A stretch of 64,000 nt of DNA from Propionispira raffinosivorans DSM 20765 (GCF_000381065.1 NZ_KB905843.1:62001-126000), one strand, 5' to 3'; numbered from the stretch's first letter, positions 22,587 through 32,628 are shown. Notes: a model not told the origin generated them from the sequence alone. Numbers and translations: made by a program.

Positions 22587-23825
22587 TTAATTTTGTACTG
22601 CTTTTTTCAAATTGCGCATGTCATTTTGTTCATAAATTAGCAATTGACTGAACGTCAATTGGAAGCACAGTGCCAGTGCCCCTATCAAAAGAAGGATGAC
22701 CATCAAGATAATGCCCGTCCAACCATAATTTTTCAAAAAAGCACCGCCTGCAGCCCCGATCGCACTACCGCCTACGTAATAGAAAAACATATACAAAGAC
22801 AATGCAGAGGCTTTTATCTTAAAAGATGCTATTTTTCCTGCCCAACTGCAAGCGGCAGAGTGGCTGCCAAAAAAACCAAAAGTTAAAATTGCCAAGCCAA
22901 AAATTTTAATAATAAGGCTTGTTGCCAGCGTCAAAGTCACCCCAACGATCATAATCATAAGTCCAAAGCATAATATGCGCCCATTGCCATATTGATCTGA
23001 CATACGCCCCAGAACCGCAGAACCAATTGTGCCAAAAACATACATCAGAAAAATAAATCCAATTAATGTTTGACTTAAATTGTAAGGAGCTGCCATAAAA
23101 ATATACGTAATATAATTATAAATACAAGTAAAAGCACCAAAGATCAAAAATGCTATACCATAAATCCCCCAAAGCTTGGTGTTGGTAAAAGTTTCTTTTA
23201 TATTGTCCAAAATAGGAACAGACTGTCTTCCAGCCGCTGGTTTGTTTTTAGATGCCGGCAAAGCAAAATAAAACAGCACACTAATCAGCACATAAATTAG
23301 CCCCACGCTGCCAATCCCAACTCGCCAAGAAACATAATCGGTGAGCACACTAATTACCAAACGCCCCACCAAGCCACCGATTGTAATCCCCGCGACATAA
23401 AAACCTACAACCCGACCAATCACAGCTGGTTCGAACTCTTCATTGATATAGACCAAAGCTAAAGCCGGATACCCCGCCAGTAAAAAACCCTGTAATGCCC
23501 TAATTTCCAAAATAAGCTGAAAATCCGGACTGACTGAAACACCAATTGCCAATAACGATGATATCAGTAAAGCAACCGTCATTGTATATTTACGATTTAA
23601 ATTTTTGGCAAAACCGGCAATCAGCAGCATCGACACTGCCATTCCCATTGTGGCGAAAGACATTGCAAGACCTGCCGTCATCGGCGTCAACTTAAAGTTT
23701 TCTGCCAAAACCGGAATAATCGGCTGCACAAAACACTCGACGCCAAAAGCAACAAAGCTCCCTAAAAACAGACTCGCAATTGCCCGCCAATATTTTACTG
23801 TACCTTTTTGTATATATTCATTCAC
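22587..23825 (-). CDS. MFS transporter (YnfM-like)
   Basis: 412 aa from the GTG at 23823-23825, chosen for the AAGAGGA eight bases upstream. There are twelve hydrophobic helices in two halves; the loop 2-3 MFS signature appears as G-F-A-K-N-L-N-R-K-Y and its repeat as G-R-M-S-D-Q-Y-G-N-G-R. The family exports or imports small solutes by proton coupling; closest in style to YnfM-type drug/sugar exporters, but the substrate cannot be told. A LysR regulator is transcribed divergently across 441 bp, and is the probable controller. Confidence 0.85.
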   Translation of the reverse strand: MNEYIQKGTVKYWRAIASLFLGSFVAFGVECFVQPIIPVLAENFKLTPMTAGLAMSFATMGMAVSMLLIAGFAKNLNRKYTMTVALLISSLLAIGVSVSPDFQLILEIRALQGFLLAGYPALALVYINEEFEPAVIGRVVGFYVAGITIGGLVGRLVISVLTDYVSWRVGIGSVGLIYVLISVLFYFALPASKNKPAAGRQSVPILDNIKETFTNTKLWGIYGIAFLIFGAFTCIYNYITYIFMAAPYNLSQTLIGFIFLMYVFGTIGSAVLGRMSDQYGNGRILCFGLMIMIVGVTLTLATSLIIKIFGLAILTFGFFGSHSAACSWAGKIASFKIKASALSLYMFFYYVGGSAIGAAGGAFLKNYGWTGIILMVILLLIGALALCFQLTFSQLLIYEQNDMRNLKKAVQN

Positions 23826-24266
23826 TATAATCATCCTCTTATATAGCAACTCTTTCTTTATCTTTATACTACGCGCCCTCTATCTATGTGTCCAATACAC
23901 CGTTTAGATACAAATGATAACTTTAGTGCATTATATTAAATATTTATACTGATAGTTCTTGCAATGATCTATGTTTATCGGTTATGTTAATTTAAGTCAT
24001 GCGCAATAAACATAATTATTATAATTAAATAACATAAATATAAAATATATATTAAAGCTAAATAATTACTAATAGTTATTATTATATTTACTTTAAGCTA
24101 TAATTCGCGTAAATATAAGTTTTCAATAATAAATATCTATATAAATAATAAAAAATAGTCATGGAATTTATTGAATCTTTCTATTATAATAAAATTCAAA
24201 CAATACTTTTTATGCATCATAAATTCAAACGGTAGTAACTACTAAATACAATTTAGGAGGATTCCT
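23826..24266. other. AT-rich divergent spacer, MFS and LysR genes
   Basis: 441 bp of very AT-rich DNA with several short A/T dyads (for example around 24060-24085) but no gene. LysR-type sites are expected here; I cannot place one with confidence. Confidence 0.4.
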
Positions 24267-25184
24267 GTGGAATTAAATCAATTAGAGTACTTCAAAGTAT
24301 TGGCACGTATCAATCACTTCACGCAGGCAGCTGAAAGTATATCCGTATCACAGCCTGCACTCAGCCGTTCCATTGCGAAATTGGAAAAGGAACTTGGTGT
24401 CCCGCTTTTTAATCGTGTCGGTAAAAAAATCAAATTAACACAATATGGCCAGACTTTTTTAATTCACGTTGAACGAGCTTTGCAAGAAATTGCCAACGGC
24501 AAGCAGGCTCTGGTTAATTTGTCAGAACCTGATCAAGGTGTAGTAAGTTTATCTTTTTTACATTCTTTAGGCAGTTATTTAGTACCTGTCCTTTTAAGTA
24601 ATTTTAAAAAGAAATACCCTAAAATTCAGTTTAATTTAAATCAAAACAACTCAGCTTTACTGACCAAAGAGTTAATCGATGGTGATACCGATCTTTGTCT
24701 TTGCTCAACATTAATGACAACGGAAACTCTAGGCTGGGTTTCACTTTGTTCCGAGGAACTTTTTGTTATTGTCCCCTCGAAGCATCCCCTGGCTAAACGA
24801 AAAAGTATTCGTCTTGAAGAAATCGTCCATGAACCATTTATCACCTTCAAACCGATGTATGGACTCCGTTTGCTTGGTGATCAATTCTTTGAAACAGCAT
24901 CGATTCGTCCAAAAATTACATTTGAAGGCGATGAAATCATGACCGTGGCCAGCCTGGTTGCTGCTAATCTTGGCGTTGCCCTTATCCCTCATATACCCGG
25001 CCTCGAATATCTAGAAATCGTCTTTATTCCCGTATCAGCACCGCTTTGCACGCGACCTTTAGGGATTGCCTGGAATACAAATAAGTATCTTTCTCCGGCA
25101 GCAAGAAAGTTTCAACAATTCATTATTGATGCCTTTGCGAATCAGGAATCTGTGCCGCTGGCACCTTATATCAAAGAATTTTAA
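24267..25184 (+). CDS. LysR-family transcriptional regulator
   Basis: 305 aa, GTG start after TAGGAGG. The N-terminal helix-turn-helix is F-T-Q-A-A-E-S-I-S-V-S-Q-P-A-L-S-R-S-I (about 18-36), followed by the linker helix and a periplasmic-binding-like effector domain (V-V-S-L-S-F-L-H-S from ~93). It is divergent from the MFS gene, the usual arrangement in which a LysR protein activates its neighbour on binding a substrate-like ligand. The ligand is unknown. Confidence 0.9.
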   Translation: MELNQLEYFKVLARINHFTQAAESISVSQPALSRSIAKLEKELGVPLFNRVGKKIKLTQYGQTFLIHVERALQEIANGKQALVNLSEPDQGVVSLSFLHSLGSYLVPVLLSNFKKKYPKIQFNLNQNNSALLTKELIDGDTDLCLCSTLMTTETLGWVSLCSEELFVIVPSKHPLAKRKSIRLEEIVHEPFITFKPMYGLRLLGDQFFETASIRPKITFEGDEIMTVASLVAANLGVALIPHIPGLEYLEIVFIPVSAPLCTRPLGIAWNTNKYLSPAARKFQQFIIDAFANQESVPLAPYIKEF

Positions 25185-25201
25185 AACAAAGAATCACAAA
25201 G

Positions 25202-25247
25202 AAATCCCCTGAACTATGTTTTGCTGAAAAACATAGTTCAGGGGATT
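25202..25247. terminator. 21-bp bidirectional terminator
   Basis: AAATCCCCTGAACTATGTTTT (25202-25222) is perfectly complementary to 25227-25247, between convergent lysR and the ECF-like gene. Confidence 0.85.
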
Positions 25248-25250
25248 TCT

Positions 25251-25760
25251 TTATATTTTCTTTGGTAGTTTTTTCAGCATGATTCTGGCTAAAATGATTC
25301 CCATTAAACCGGTAACAATTTGCGGCCAGCTCATCATGAAGGATAAAATGGCCGCTGTCTTTTCCGGCAGGTGCAGCATGTGAATAACCCACAAAGAACC
25401 TACATACAAAATAGCCATTTTTATAAAAGGAGCCAGCCAGACAAATTTTCCCTGCCAAAATTTCCGGCAATAAAGAACATAAACGATATTGCCAACCGCC
25501 ACAATTGGAATCATAAAAACAATCGCCAGCTGCCCCTGCATAAATGCCACAAACGGCAATAAAATAGCAATGATACTAGTTGGCATCACCCCTGTATAAC
25601 AGACAGCCAGAATAAGTGTCATATTGAGTAAACTGCCAATCAAAAACATCGTAATTGGACCCGGCAAGGGCAATATCACACGAATATTTTGAATAATCAA
25701 TGCAATTGCCAAAAAAAGCGCGGCGTATACAAATAATTTTCCTGTATTTTTTGCCTCCAT
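25251..25760 (-). CDS. small integral membrane protein, possible ECF transporter S component
   Basis: 169 aa, with about five hydrophobic helices. The early F-V-Y-A-A-L-F-L-A-I-A-L and a G-P-I-T-M-F-L-I-G loop recall ECF-type substrate-binding (S) components, which bind a vitamin or metal and use a shared energising module. No T component or ATPase lies next to it. The substrate is unknown; the family call is tentative. Confidence 0.5.
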   Translation of the reverse strand: MEAKNTGKLFVYAALFLAIALIIQNIRVILPLPGPITMFLIGSLLNMTLILAVCYTGVMPTSIIAILLPFVAFMQGQLAIVFMIPIVAVGNIVYVLYCRKFWQGKFVWLAPFIKMAILYVGSLWVIHMLHLPEKTAAILSFMMSWPQIVTGLMGIILARIMLKKLPKKI

Positions 25761-25867
25761 CTAAAAACCTCTTTTCCCCCTAAACAACTACTCCTATTAT
25801 AGCAAAAAAGACAGCTATGCAAAACCAGCTGCCTCTCAAAAAATAAATCTATGAAATTATCATTCTC

Positions 25868-26971
25868 TCATTCTGTTAATTCTTTATCTGTGACTTCAAC
25901 ATCAGGTGCAGGCACGGCTTTCTTATCCACTTCCGCGGTTTTGTCAGCAAGTAAGATTGCTCTAATTTTACTTTCAATCTCATCGGCTAACTGTGGATCT
26001 TCCATCATCGTTTTCTTCACATTTTCCCTGCCCTGACCAACTCTTTTATCCTGGTAGGAATACCAGCTTCCACTTTTGTTGATGACTTCCATCTCTGTCC
26101 CAAGATCAACAATAATACCTTCACGCGAAATACCATGCCCATACATAATATCAAATTCCGCTTCTTTAAAAGGTGGCGCGACTTTATTTTTCACAACTTT
26201 CACCCGTGTTCTAGTGCCAACGATCACATTATCCTGTTTTATCGGTTCTTTTTTTCGCACATCCAACCGAATCGAAGAATAAAATTTTAAAGCCCGTCCG
26301 CCTGTCGTAACTTCCGGACTACCAAACATAACTCCCACTTTTTCACGGATCTGATTGATAAAAATAACCGTCGTCTGCGATTTACTGACAATACCAGTCA
26401 GTTTCCGCAAGGCCTGTGACATCAATCTTGCATGCAACCCCACGTGAGAGTCGCCCATTTCGCCCTCAAGCTCTGCTTTCGGCACAAGAGCGGCTACTGA
26501 GTCAATTACAATAATATCAACTGCAGCGCTGCATACAAGCGCATCTACAATATCCAAGGCTTGTTCTCCATAATCAGGCTGCGAAATCAGAAGGTTATCT
26601 ATATCTACCCCTAAATTACGTGCATAACTGGGATCTAGTGCATGTTCTGCATCAATAAATGCTGCCACGCCGCCTAACTTTTGGGCTGCTGCTATAATAT
26701 GCAAAGCCACTGTCGTTTTTCCCGAAGACTCCGGTCCAAAAACTTCAATACAGCGCCCACGCGGAATCCCGCCCACACCAAGTGCAACATCGAGCGGTAA
26801 TACGCCAGTCGGTATTACTTCTATATTCATTTTTGCTGCCGCATCACCAAGTTTCATGATGGAACCTTCACCAAAATCTTTACGGATCTGCTTTAAGGCA
26901 GAAGCCAAAGAGGCTTCTTTATTGCCAGTTTTATCGATTGATTTATCTGCCATTGCCATCGCTCCAGACAT
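25868..26971 (-). CDS. recA: recombinase RecA
   Basis: 367 aa. Walker [10 protein letters not shown], Walker [11 protein letters not shown], the L1/L2 regions ([19 protein letters not shown]) and an acidic C-terminus are all present. It forms the filament on single-stranded DNA for recombination and triggers LexA cleavage. The start could be M-S-G-A-M or the later M-A-D-K-S. A LexA-like box precedes it. Isolated gene, with no recX adjacent. Confidence 0.97.
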   Translation of the reverse strand: MSGAMAMADKSIDKTGNKEASLASALKQIRKDFGEGSIMKLGDAAAKMNIEVIPTGVLPLDVALGVGGIPRGRCIEVFGPESSGKTTVALHIIAAAQKLGGVAAFIDAEHALDPSYARNLGVDIDNLLISQPDYGEQALDIVDALVCSAAVDIIVIDSVAALVPKAELEGEMGDSHVGLHARLMSQALRKLTGIVSKSQTTVIFINQIREKVGVMFGSPEVTTGGRALKFYSSIRLDVRKKEPIKQDNVIVGTRTRVKVVKNKVAPPFKEAEFDIMYGHGISREGIIVDLGTEMEVINKSGSWYSYQDKRVGQGRENVKKTMMEDPQLADEIESKIRAILLADKTAEVDKKAVPAPDVEVTDKELTE

Positions 26972-27000
26972 TCACTTCATTTCTCTTAAACATATCACAA

Positions 27001-27011
27001 AACAAGTGTTC
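27001..27011. promoter_or_regulatory. LexA-like box before recA
   Basis: Minus strand GAACACTTGTT fits the Firmicute SOS box core GAAC-N4-GTTY and lies about 30 bp from the recA start. Some positions depart from the consensus. Confidence 0.45.
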
Positions 27012-27180
27012 TGTAAAGAAATATAAAAGAAAAGCAACCCTAAATATAGATTAAACCAATATAATTCTAAAATTTGTGTTATAGTAGAAGATATTGACTA
27101 TTTTCGTAAAAAAGAGACGTCGCTTGCACGTTTGTATAAAATAAACAGATTTACGAGAACGAGAAGGAAGTAATAACACA

Positions 27181-28725
27181 ATGAGTATTTTAACAGTTGA
27201 AAATATGAGCCATGCCTTTGGTGAAAGAACCATCTTCAGTGATGTATCCTTTCGACTATTGAAAGGCGAACACATCGCCTTAGTCGGTGCCAACGGCGAA
27301 GGTAAATCGACCTTTATGAAGATCATCACCAACCAATTGCTGCCAGATGCAGGAAACATTGAATGGAGCAATAAAATCAGCGTTGGCTATATGGATCAGC
27401 ATGTCGACTTGAAAAACGGTAATACCGTTGAAACCGTACTAAAAGGTGCCTTTTCCTATTTATTTGATCTTGAAACGCAAATTGCCGACTTATATAATGA
27501 CTTTGGCAATTTAAGCGAAGAAGAAGGTAATAAGACCTTGCAAAAAATTGCCGGTATGCAGGATATCTTAGATGAAAATGATTTTTACGGTATTGATTCA
27601 AAAATCCAAGCTACGGCAGCCGGTCTTGGCATCCGCGAATTTTTAGATGTCGATGCATCAAATTTAAGCGGTGGACAAAGAACCAAAGTCTTACTGGCAA
27701 AATTACTTTTAGAAAAACCGGATGTCTTACTCCTAGATGAACCAACCAATCATTTGGATGAAGAACATATCGAATGGCTTAAAAGTTATTTGATCCACTA
27801 TGAAAATGCTTTTCTCTTAATTTCCCATGACAGTGAATTTGTCAATGATGTCATCAATGTCGTCTATCATCTGGAACACAAAAAGCTAACCAGATACGTT
27901 GGCAACTATGTGCATTTCCTTAAACTATATGAAATCCAAAAAGAACAACGCCTGATCGAATACAAAGAACAGCAAAACGAAATTTCCAAGCTTGAAAATT
28001 TTGTTCGAAAAAATAAGGCCCGTGCTTCCACCGCCAAACAGGCAAAATCCAGAGAAAAGAAATTAGAGAAAATAGACCGCATTGAAATAAAAAGCGAAAA
28101 TATGAAACCTCAATTTCAGTTCAAAAAAGCTCGCCGCTCTGACAGCATGATCTTCCAATCCAAAAATCTAGTGATTGGTTATCAAAAACCACTGAGCAAA
28201 TCCCTCAATTTAAAAATGCAAAGAGAACAAAAAATAGCTATAGTCGGTGCTAATGGCTTGGGTAAATCTACCTTGCTGAAAAGTCTGCTCGGTTTATTAG
28301 AACCAATTGATGGAAATATTGACTTGGGTGATTACCAGTCTATCGGCTATTTCGAACAGGAATTAGCCGAAGAAAATACGAGCATCGTCCTCGATGATGT
28401 CTGGTTAAAATTTCCTGAAGCAACCCGCAGCGAAGTACGACGCAACTTAGCTCAATGCGGACTGAGTCATCAGCATATTGAAAGCCCTATCAACCGCCTA
28501 AGCGGTGGTGAACAAGCCAAAGTAAGATTATGTAAACTTATTAATAAGCCAACCAATATACTCGTTTTAGATGAACCAACCAATCATCTCGACGTTTATG
28601 CAAAAGACGAATTAAAACGTGCCCTAAAAGCCTATGAAGGCAGCATGATTTTAGTATGTCATGAACCAGAATTTTATAAAGACATCGTAACCGATGTATG
28701 GAATTGCGAAGACTGGGCAATCTAA
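27181..28725 (+). CDS. ABC-F family ATPase
   Basis: 514 aa, two ABC domains with no membrane part: first Walker A G-A-N-G-E-G-K-S-T, signature L-S-G-G-Q-R-T-K, Walker B L-L-L-D-E-P-T-N-H-L-D; a charged linker (K-N-K-A-R-A-S-T-A-K-Q-A-K-S-R, ~275-289); second Walker A G-A-N-G-L-G-K-S-T and L-S-G-G-E-Q-A-K. ABC-F proteins act on the ribosome, either as translation factors (EttA/YbiT type) or antibiotic protection proteins. The sequence is more like the general YkpA/YbiT type. The ATG follows GAAGGAAG. Confidence 0.9.
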   Translation: MSILTVENMSHAFGERTIFSDVSFRLLKGEHIALVGANGEGKSTFMKIITNQLLPDAGNIEWSNKISVGYMDQHVDLKNGNTVETVLKGAFSYLFDLETQIADLYNDFGNLSEEEGNKTLQKIAGMQDILDENDFYGIDSKIQATAAGLGIREFLDVDASNLSGGQRTKVLLAKLLLEKPDVLLLDEPTNHLDEEHIEWLKSYLIHYENAFLLISHDSEFVNDVINVVYHLEHKKLTRYVGNYVHFLKLYEIQKEQRLIEYKEQQNEISKLENFVRKNKARASTAKQAKSREKKLEKIDRIEIKSENMKPQFQFKKARRSDSMIFQSKNLVIGYQKPLSKSLNLKMQREQKIAIVGANGLGKSTLLKSLLGLLEPIDGNIDLGDYQSIGYFEQELAEENTSIVLDDVWLKFPEATRSEVRRNLAQCGLSHQHIESPINRLSGGEQAKVRLCKLINKPTNILVLDEPTNHLDVYAKDELKRALKAYEGSMILVCHEPEFYKDIVTDVWNCEDWAI

Positions 28726-28761
28726 AGGATCCCCTGTTTTCACCAAACGGAAACGAAATAC

Positions 28762-28824
28762 AAAAAAGCCCGCAAACGCATTAACGATTTCACGTGAAAT
28801 CCAATACGTTCGCGGGCCTTTTTA
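28762..28824. terminator. terminator after the ABC-F gene
   Basis: AAAAAAGCCCGC-AAACG...CGTTC-GCGGGCCTTTTT with an A/T-rich middle, between convergent genes. Confidence 0.7.
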
Positions 28825-28837
28825 TATCAAATTACAA

Positions 28838-30187
28838 TTAATATTGCCATTCTTTAACTGTACGCAAGCCTTCCATAAAGCTTTTACCACTTCGCAAAGA
28901 GGTATTTTTTATATCCGTTGTGACAACTTGCATCACTGGCACTCTTGCCAAACGCCCGTCACTGCCTACATTATTACTGTCACCATAGGAACCTAATGAA
29001 TTGATCACATAATACTGATCATCCATATGTCCAAGATAAAGCATCACGTGTCCGTCCATATGAAGTGTAGCCCCCGGCAACGTTGAATCCAGAACCGACT
29101 GCACATTTTGTGGTGTAACGCTTTGGACCTTACCGACTGCAACCTCCTGCGTATCCGCATCACGCGGCATCATAAAGCCAAAAGAGCGATAAATATCCAT
29201 AACAAAGCTCGAACAGTCCACACTATTTTCCAGGCCACCCCAGCCATATGGCTGTCCATAAAATTTAAAAGCCTGTTTAATGATATTCGCACGTGTATAA
29301 GATAAATTTCCTAAATGCACCTGATCATCAGCAGAAACTGTTTTTTTGATAAAAACTGCTTTCCCATCACTCTGCCGTTGTGGTAATTTTACAATATAAT
29401 TATTCTTATCTTTACCAACAACAGGTAAATGTGATCCCATTTCCAGCAATAAAGCCTCAGACTTCGTTTGTAGATTGAGTTCAGCCGCCGTCACTACCAA
29501 AAAATGATCCGGATTTTGCCATTTCAGCCACTCTTTATAACTCGTTTCGGCAATATTATCAGCCCAAACCCAGCCTCGATAATTATTACTTTGGACAAAA
29601 TTCCATTTTTGATCGGTACTCTTATATAATATAGCTACTGCCTCACCCGGATTGATAATCGTAGCTTGCAAGGAATCAAACTCCTGATCATCCGCATCAT
29701 CAAAAATCCCCTCAGTTGCAGGATATAAACGTAAAGAAGAACGTCTAACCGCTAATCCCCATTTTACGGGATTATCAACGGCTGCGGCTCCTAGATTCAT
29801 GTTACTCAATATTTGATTTTTAAAGGAACCCGAAATGGACTGCCCGTTCACATACCCTGTCGGAAAATCATTTTCCTGTAACATGGCTTGCAGCGTCGTG
29901 CCTTTAACAGATTTCGGATAATTTTTTAAATCATAATTCGTGGTCGGTTGTTTACGAAGCATCTCTTTATTATATTTTGTAATGTCATTATTGTTCATAA
30001 TAACGGCATCACCATTTTTTAAATTTTTGCGCCAAAAATCCACATTATTAACATCCGCTGAACTTGCCAGTACAGAAACTGAACTCACTGCGTAATATAT
30101 GAAAACCATGGCACAGGAAACTATAAACCTGTTTTTCAAACTAAAATTCCCTTTTAAAAACTGCATGGACGAATCAATTCCTTTCAT
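28838..30187 (-). CDS. secreted SH3-NlpC/P60 cell-wall endopeptidase
   Basis: 449 aa. A hydrophobic N-terminal segment (about 20-42, ending A-S-S-A) is a signal peptide or anchor. Two bacterial SH3-like regions (~150-205 and ~230-285) precede the NlpC/P60 domain: catalytic Cys in D-C-S-S-F-V-M-D (about 327), His in D-G-H-V-M-L-Y-L (about 380). The domain order matches gamma-D-glutamyl-diamino-acid endopeptidases (YkfC-like), which cut peptide stems in wall turnover or recycling. A conserved N-terminal helper domain (D-F-W-R-K-N-L) is also visible. Confidence 0.85.
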   Translation of the reverse strand: MKGIDSSMQFLKGNFSLKNRFIVSCAMVFIYYAVSSVSVLASSADVNNVDFWRKNLKNGDAVIMNNNDITKYNKEMLRKQPTTNYDLKNYPKSVKGTTLQAMLQENDFPTGYVNGQSISGSFKNQILSNMNLGAAAVDNPVKWGLAVRRSSLRLYPATEGIFDDADDQEFDSLQATIINPGEAVAILYKSTDQKWNFVQSNNYRGWVWADNIAETSYKEWLKWQNPDHFLVVTAAELNLQTKSEALLLEMGSHLPVVGKDKNNYIVKLPQRQSDGKAVFIKKTVSADDQVHLGNLSYTRANIIKQAFKFYGQPYGWGGLENSVDCSSFVMDIYRSFGFMMPRDADTQEVAVGKVQSVTPQNVQSVLDSTLPGATLHMDGHVMLYLGHMDDQYYVINSLGSYGDSNNVGSDGRLARVPVMQVVTTDIKNTSLRSGKSFMEGLRTVKEWQY

Positions 30188-30265
30188 TTTACTTTCTAAC
30201 AGGATAACAAAATGATTTTTGAAACTCCTTTGACTAAAAAATTACTGATACGGAGGATTACAAAT

Positions 30266-31045
30266 TTATTTAGTGATCAATTCTTTTACCGTAATTTGCG
30301 GATGACGATAACGTCGACGGCCAGACGTACGTTTGCCGAACTCAATACATTGTACTGGGCAAACATGCAGGCACGCCAGACATTCCTGGCAATTGTTCAA
30401 CCACTGAACCTTACCCGACTCCAATTGAATATTTCCCACTGGACAGATTTTCTTACAAAGTCCACACACCGTACAAGAATCAGCGCAGGAGAATTTTTTA
30501 TACGAATTCGGCAGTTGATTTTTTTGCCAATAACGTGAAATCGCCGTCCAAAGACTTTTGATATGTTCCCCGTCGAAATGATGTTCTCGCTTAGAAATCA
30601 TAGCGATGATGCGATCGAGTTTACGATCCGCTTTTGCCAACAATTTATCTTGTTTATCAATAGAAGGCAATGCAGATAATGGAAGATAAATGGATAACAT
30701 TTGCACAAGAAACCCCGCCGAAAGCTGCTGATCTTTTTTCCCTAAAATATGCTTAACCCGACTCAAAGCGCTGCTAAACGCTGAACTTCCGCATGTCACA
30801 ACAGCAAATACATAGGCTGCACTGGGTATTTCTAATCGTTCAACAAACTCCCTCACCAATGGTGGAACACTAAAATAATGCAGGGGAAAGACCAAGCCAA
30901 TCTGATCGCCATCTACTAAAATTTTATTTTGATCGCCAAGTGAGGCCATTGCCACTAGCTTACAATCCCCTATTCCTTCACTGATTTTCTTAGCAGCATG
31001 GAGCGAATTTCCGGTAGCCGAATAATAATAAATCGTTGTTTTCAT
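30266..31045 (-). CDS. EFR1-type flavodoxin-ferredoxin protein
   Basis: 259 aa. The N-terminal flavodoxin-like FMN loop is Y-Y-S-A-T-G-N-S-L-H-A-A (about 6-17). The C-terminal part has two 4Fe-4S motifs: C-T-V-C-G-L-C-K-K-I-C-P-V and C-Q-E-C-L-A-C-L-H-V-C-P-V. EFR1 proteins pass electrons from a bifurcating or hydrogenase source to unidentified partners. The fold and size are typical. An 18-bp element upstream (31133-31150) recurs at 30201-30218. Confidence 0.88.
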   Translation of the reverse strand: MKTTIYYYSATGNSLHAAKKISEGIGDCKLVAMASLGDQNKILVDGDQIGLVFPLHYFSVPPLVREFVERLEIPSAAYVFAVVTCGSSAFSSALSRVKHILGKKDQQLSAGFLVQMLSIYLPLSALPSIDKQDKLLAKADRKLDRIIAMISKREHHFDGEHIKSLWTAISRYWQKNQLPNSYKKFSCADSCTVCGLCKKICPVGNIQLESGKVQWLNNCQECLACLHVCPVQCIEFGKRTSGRRRYRHPQITVKELITK

Positions 31046-31339
31046 CTGAAAATCAAAACCTCCCTGAATGAATCTTATTTAAAAACTGCCTAAAACAAGA
31101 TCCCCCTCTATGAGCGCACTTTGCTATTTAAAAGGATAACAAAATGATTTGTAAAACGCTTTTTTGTATATTATGAACCGTTTTTTCACAATTATACATA
31201 TATTGCTTGAACATTTATTCTATTATTTTATTTCGCTAAAGACAATAAAATAACCTGCCCCAGTCAAGTTCGATCACTTGCCTGCTAAAAGAAAAATACC
31301 TCTCTTTGCGAGAGGCATTCTTCTGTAGACATCCGTAAA

Positions 31340-31633
31340 CTATCTTCGTACCGGACCCCATGTTAAAGATTCCAAAAGCATTCGTACACCATCGGAAAAC
31401 CCTTGGTCATAAAAGATATCTTCGGCAATACTTTCCTGCAGTCCAAGTTTATACCAACTCTCCCTTATTTTTGTCATAGTTTCTTGCGGTAAATTTGCTT
31501 CTAATTCTTCCTCTAATTGATTGATCGCCTTCTGCGCCCAATAATAATCTGCCGATATGTCCTCCAAGTTTTTCAAATTTCCTTCTTCGTGCTTCAACAA
31601 TAACTCCTGCGTTGCCATTTCAAAAACTTGCAT
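31340..31633 (-). CDS. small acidic protein, 97 aa (DUF6809-like)
   Basis: It starts M-Q-V-F-E-M-A-T-Q-E-L-L-L-K-H after AAAGGAGAGGG. Helical throughout, with D-Q-G-F-S-D-G-V-R-M-L-L-E near the end; this G-F-x-x-G-x-x-L-x-x-E tail is seen in small phage-type proteins of the DUF6809 kind. Divergent from an XRE regulator with three operator-like repeats between them. Function unknown; the pair may be a prophage remnant. Confidence 0.6.
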   Translation of the reverse strand: MQVFEMATQELLLKHEEGNLKNLEDISADYYWAQKAINQLEEELEANLPQETMTKIRESWYKLGLQESIAEDIFYDQGFSDGVRMLLESLTWGPVRR

Positions 31634-31650
31634 AATACCCTCTCCTTTAT

Positions 31651-31748
31651 TTATTTCATTTGTGATTTTATATTTATAATTATATCACTAATAAAATAAA
31701 AATCAATATAATATAATAATATACTTGTATTTTTATTTCGTTTGTGAT
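31651..31748. promoter_or_regulatory. three operator-like repeats between the 97-aa gene and XRE gene
   Basis: TTATTTCATTTGTGAT (31651-31666), TTATTTCGTTTGTGAT (31733-31748) and on the minus strand TTATTTTATTAGTGAT (31684-31699). They flank both starts and are probable binding sites of the XRE protein. Confidence 0.6.
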
Positions 31749-31771
31749 AATTTCTTTTAAGGGGTGACAAT

Positions 31772-32149
31772 ATGTATAATCGAATAAAAAAAATCCGTCA
31801 ATCACTAAAATTAAATCAAGCAGAATTTTCAAAGTTACTTGGTATGGGACAATCTACATTAGGTATGCTAGAAGTTGGTAAGCGAGAAATTCTCGACCGT
31901 CATATAAAAACCATTTGTTCTATATTTAATGTAAATGAAACTTGGCTGCGTACTGGTATCGGTGAAATGTTTATTGAACCTGACGACTCTGCTATAGAAC
32001 ATCTGGCAAAGACCTATAATCTGGATAAATTTGACCAGCAGCTGCTTCTTACATATTTGGAACTCCCCAAAAGCGACCGTGCTATTTTAAAGAAATATAT
32101 TCTTAATTTATCTGCAAAAATTTCCGCACCAACGTTCAGCACGAATTAA
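31772..32149 (+). CDS. XRE-family regulator, 125 aa
   Basis: The N-terminal helix-turn-helix K-L-N-Q-A-E-F-S-K-L-L-G-M-G-Q-S-T-L-G-M-L-E (about 12-33), then the F-N-V-N-E-T-W-L-R-T-G-I-G-E-M-F block typical of phage-type regulators. AAGGGGTGAC ribosome-binding site. Probably autoregulates and controls the divergent 97-aa gene through three repeats. Confidence 0.85.
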   Translation: MYNRIKKIRQSLKLNQAEFSKLLGMGQSTLGMLEVGKREILDRHIKTICSIFNVNETWLRTGIGEMFIEPDDSAIEHLAKTYNLDKFDQQLLLTYLELPKSDRAILKKYILNLSAKISAPTFSTN

Positions 32150-32289
32150 GATATCCCATCAAATAAAATAGTAACAGATGACCTATCCAATCGGGAAATT
32201 TAAAATATTATAAACGAAATATTAAGCTAGAGTAAACTTAGTAACAACTGCATTGCAGCTTACAATAAATTCAAGGAAGAAGTGTTGAT

Positions 32290-32628
32290 ATGGATTCAAA
32301 TTTATTAGCAAAAAGCAATCTATCCCCTGAACAATTAGTATTATTACAAAGCGAGTTTGACAAAAAGAACAAATCAAAAACAATCGCTTATTTATTATGG
32401 TTTTTTACCGGAGCTTTTGGCGGTCATCGCTTTTATGCTGGGGATACCATTCGAGGAATATGTATGTTATTAACACTTGGCGGTATCGGAATTTGGGCAC
32501 TTATTGATGTGTTTTTTATCGGCAGTCGCATTGAAGAAAAAAACAATGGCCTAGAATCAAATATTTTACAAGATGTTTTAGCTATTGCCGCTTCTAAAAA
32601 AGAAGCATTGTCCGAAGCAGTCCAGTAA
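32290..32628 (+). CDS. TM2-domain membrane protein, 112 aa
   Basis: K-S-K-T-I-A-Y-L-L-W-F-F-T-G-A-F-G-G-H-R-F-Y-A-G-D is the TM2 signature, with helices at about 30-48 and 58-77 and a D-x-F motif (A-L-I-D-V-F-F-I) closing it. The role of TM2 proteins in bacteria is unclear. A ribosome-binding site AAGGAAGAAG precedes the ATG, and a strong terminator follows. Confidence 0.85.
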   Translation: MDSNLLAKSNLSPEQLVLLQSEFDKKNKSKTIAYLLWFFTGAFGGHRFYAGDTIRGICMLLTLGGIGIWALIDVFFIGSRIEEKNNGLESNILQDVLAIAASKKEALSEAVQ

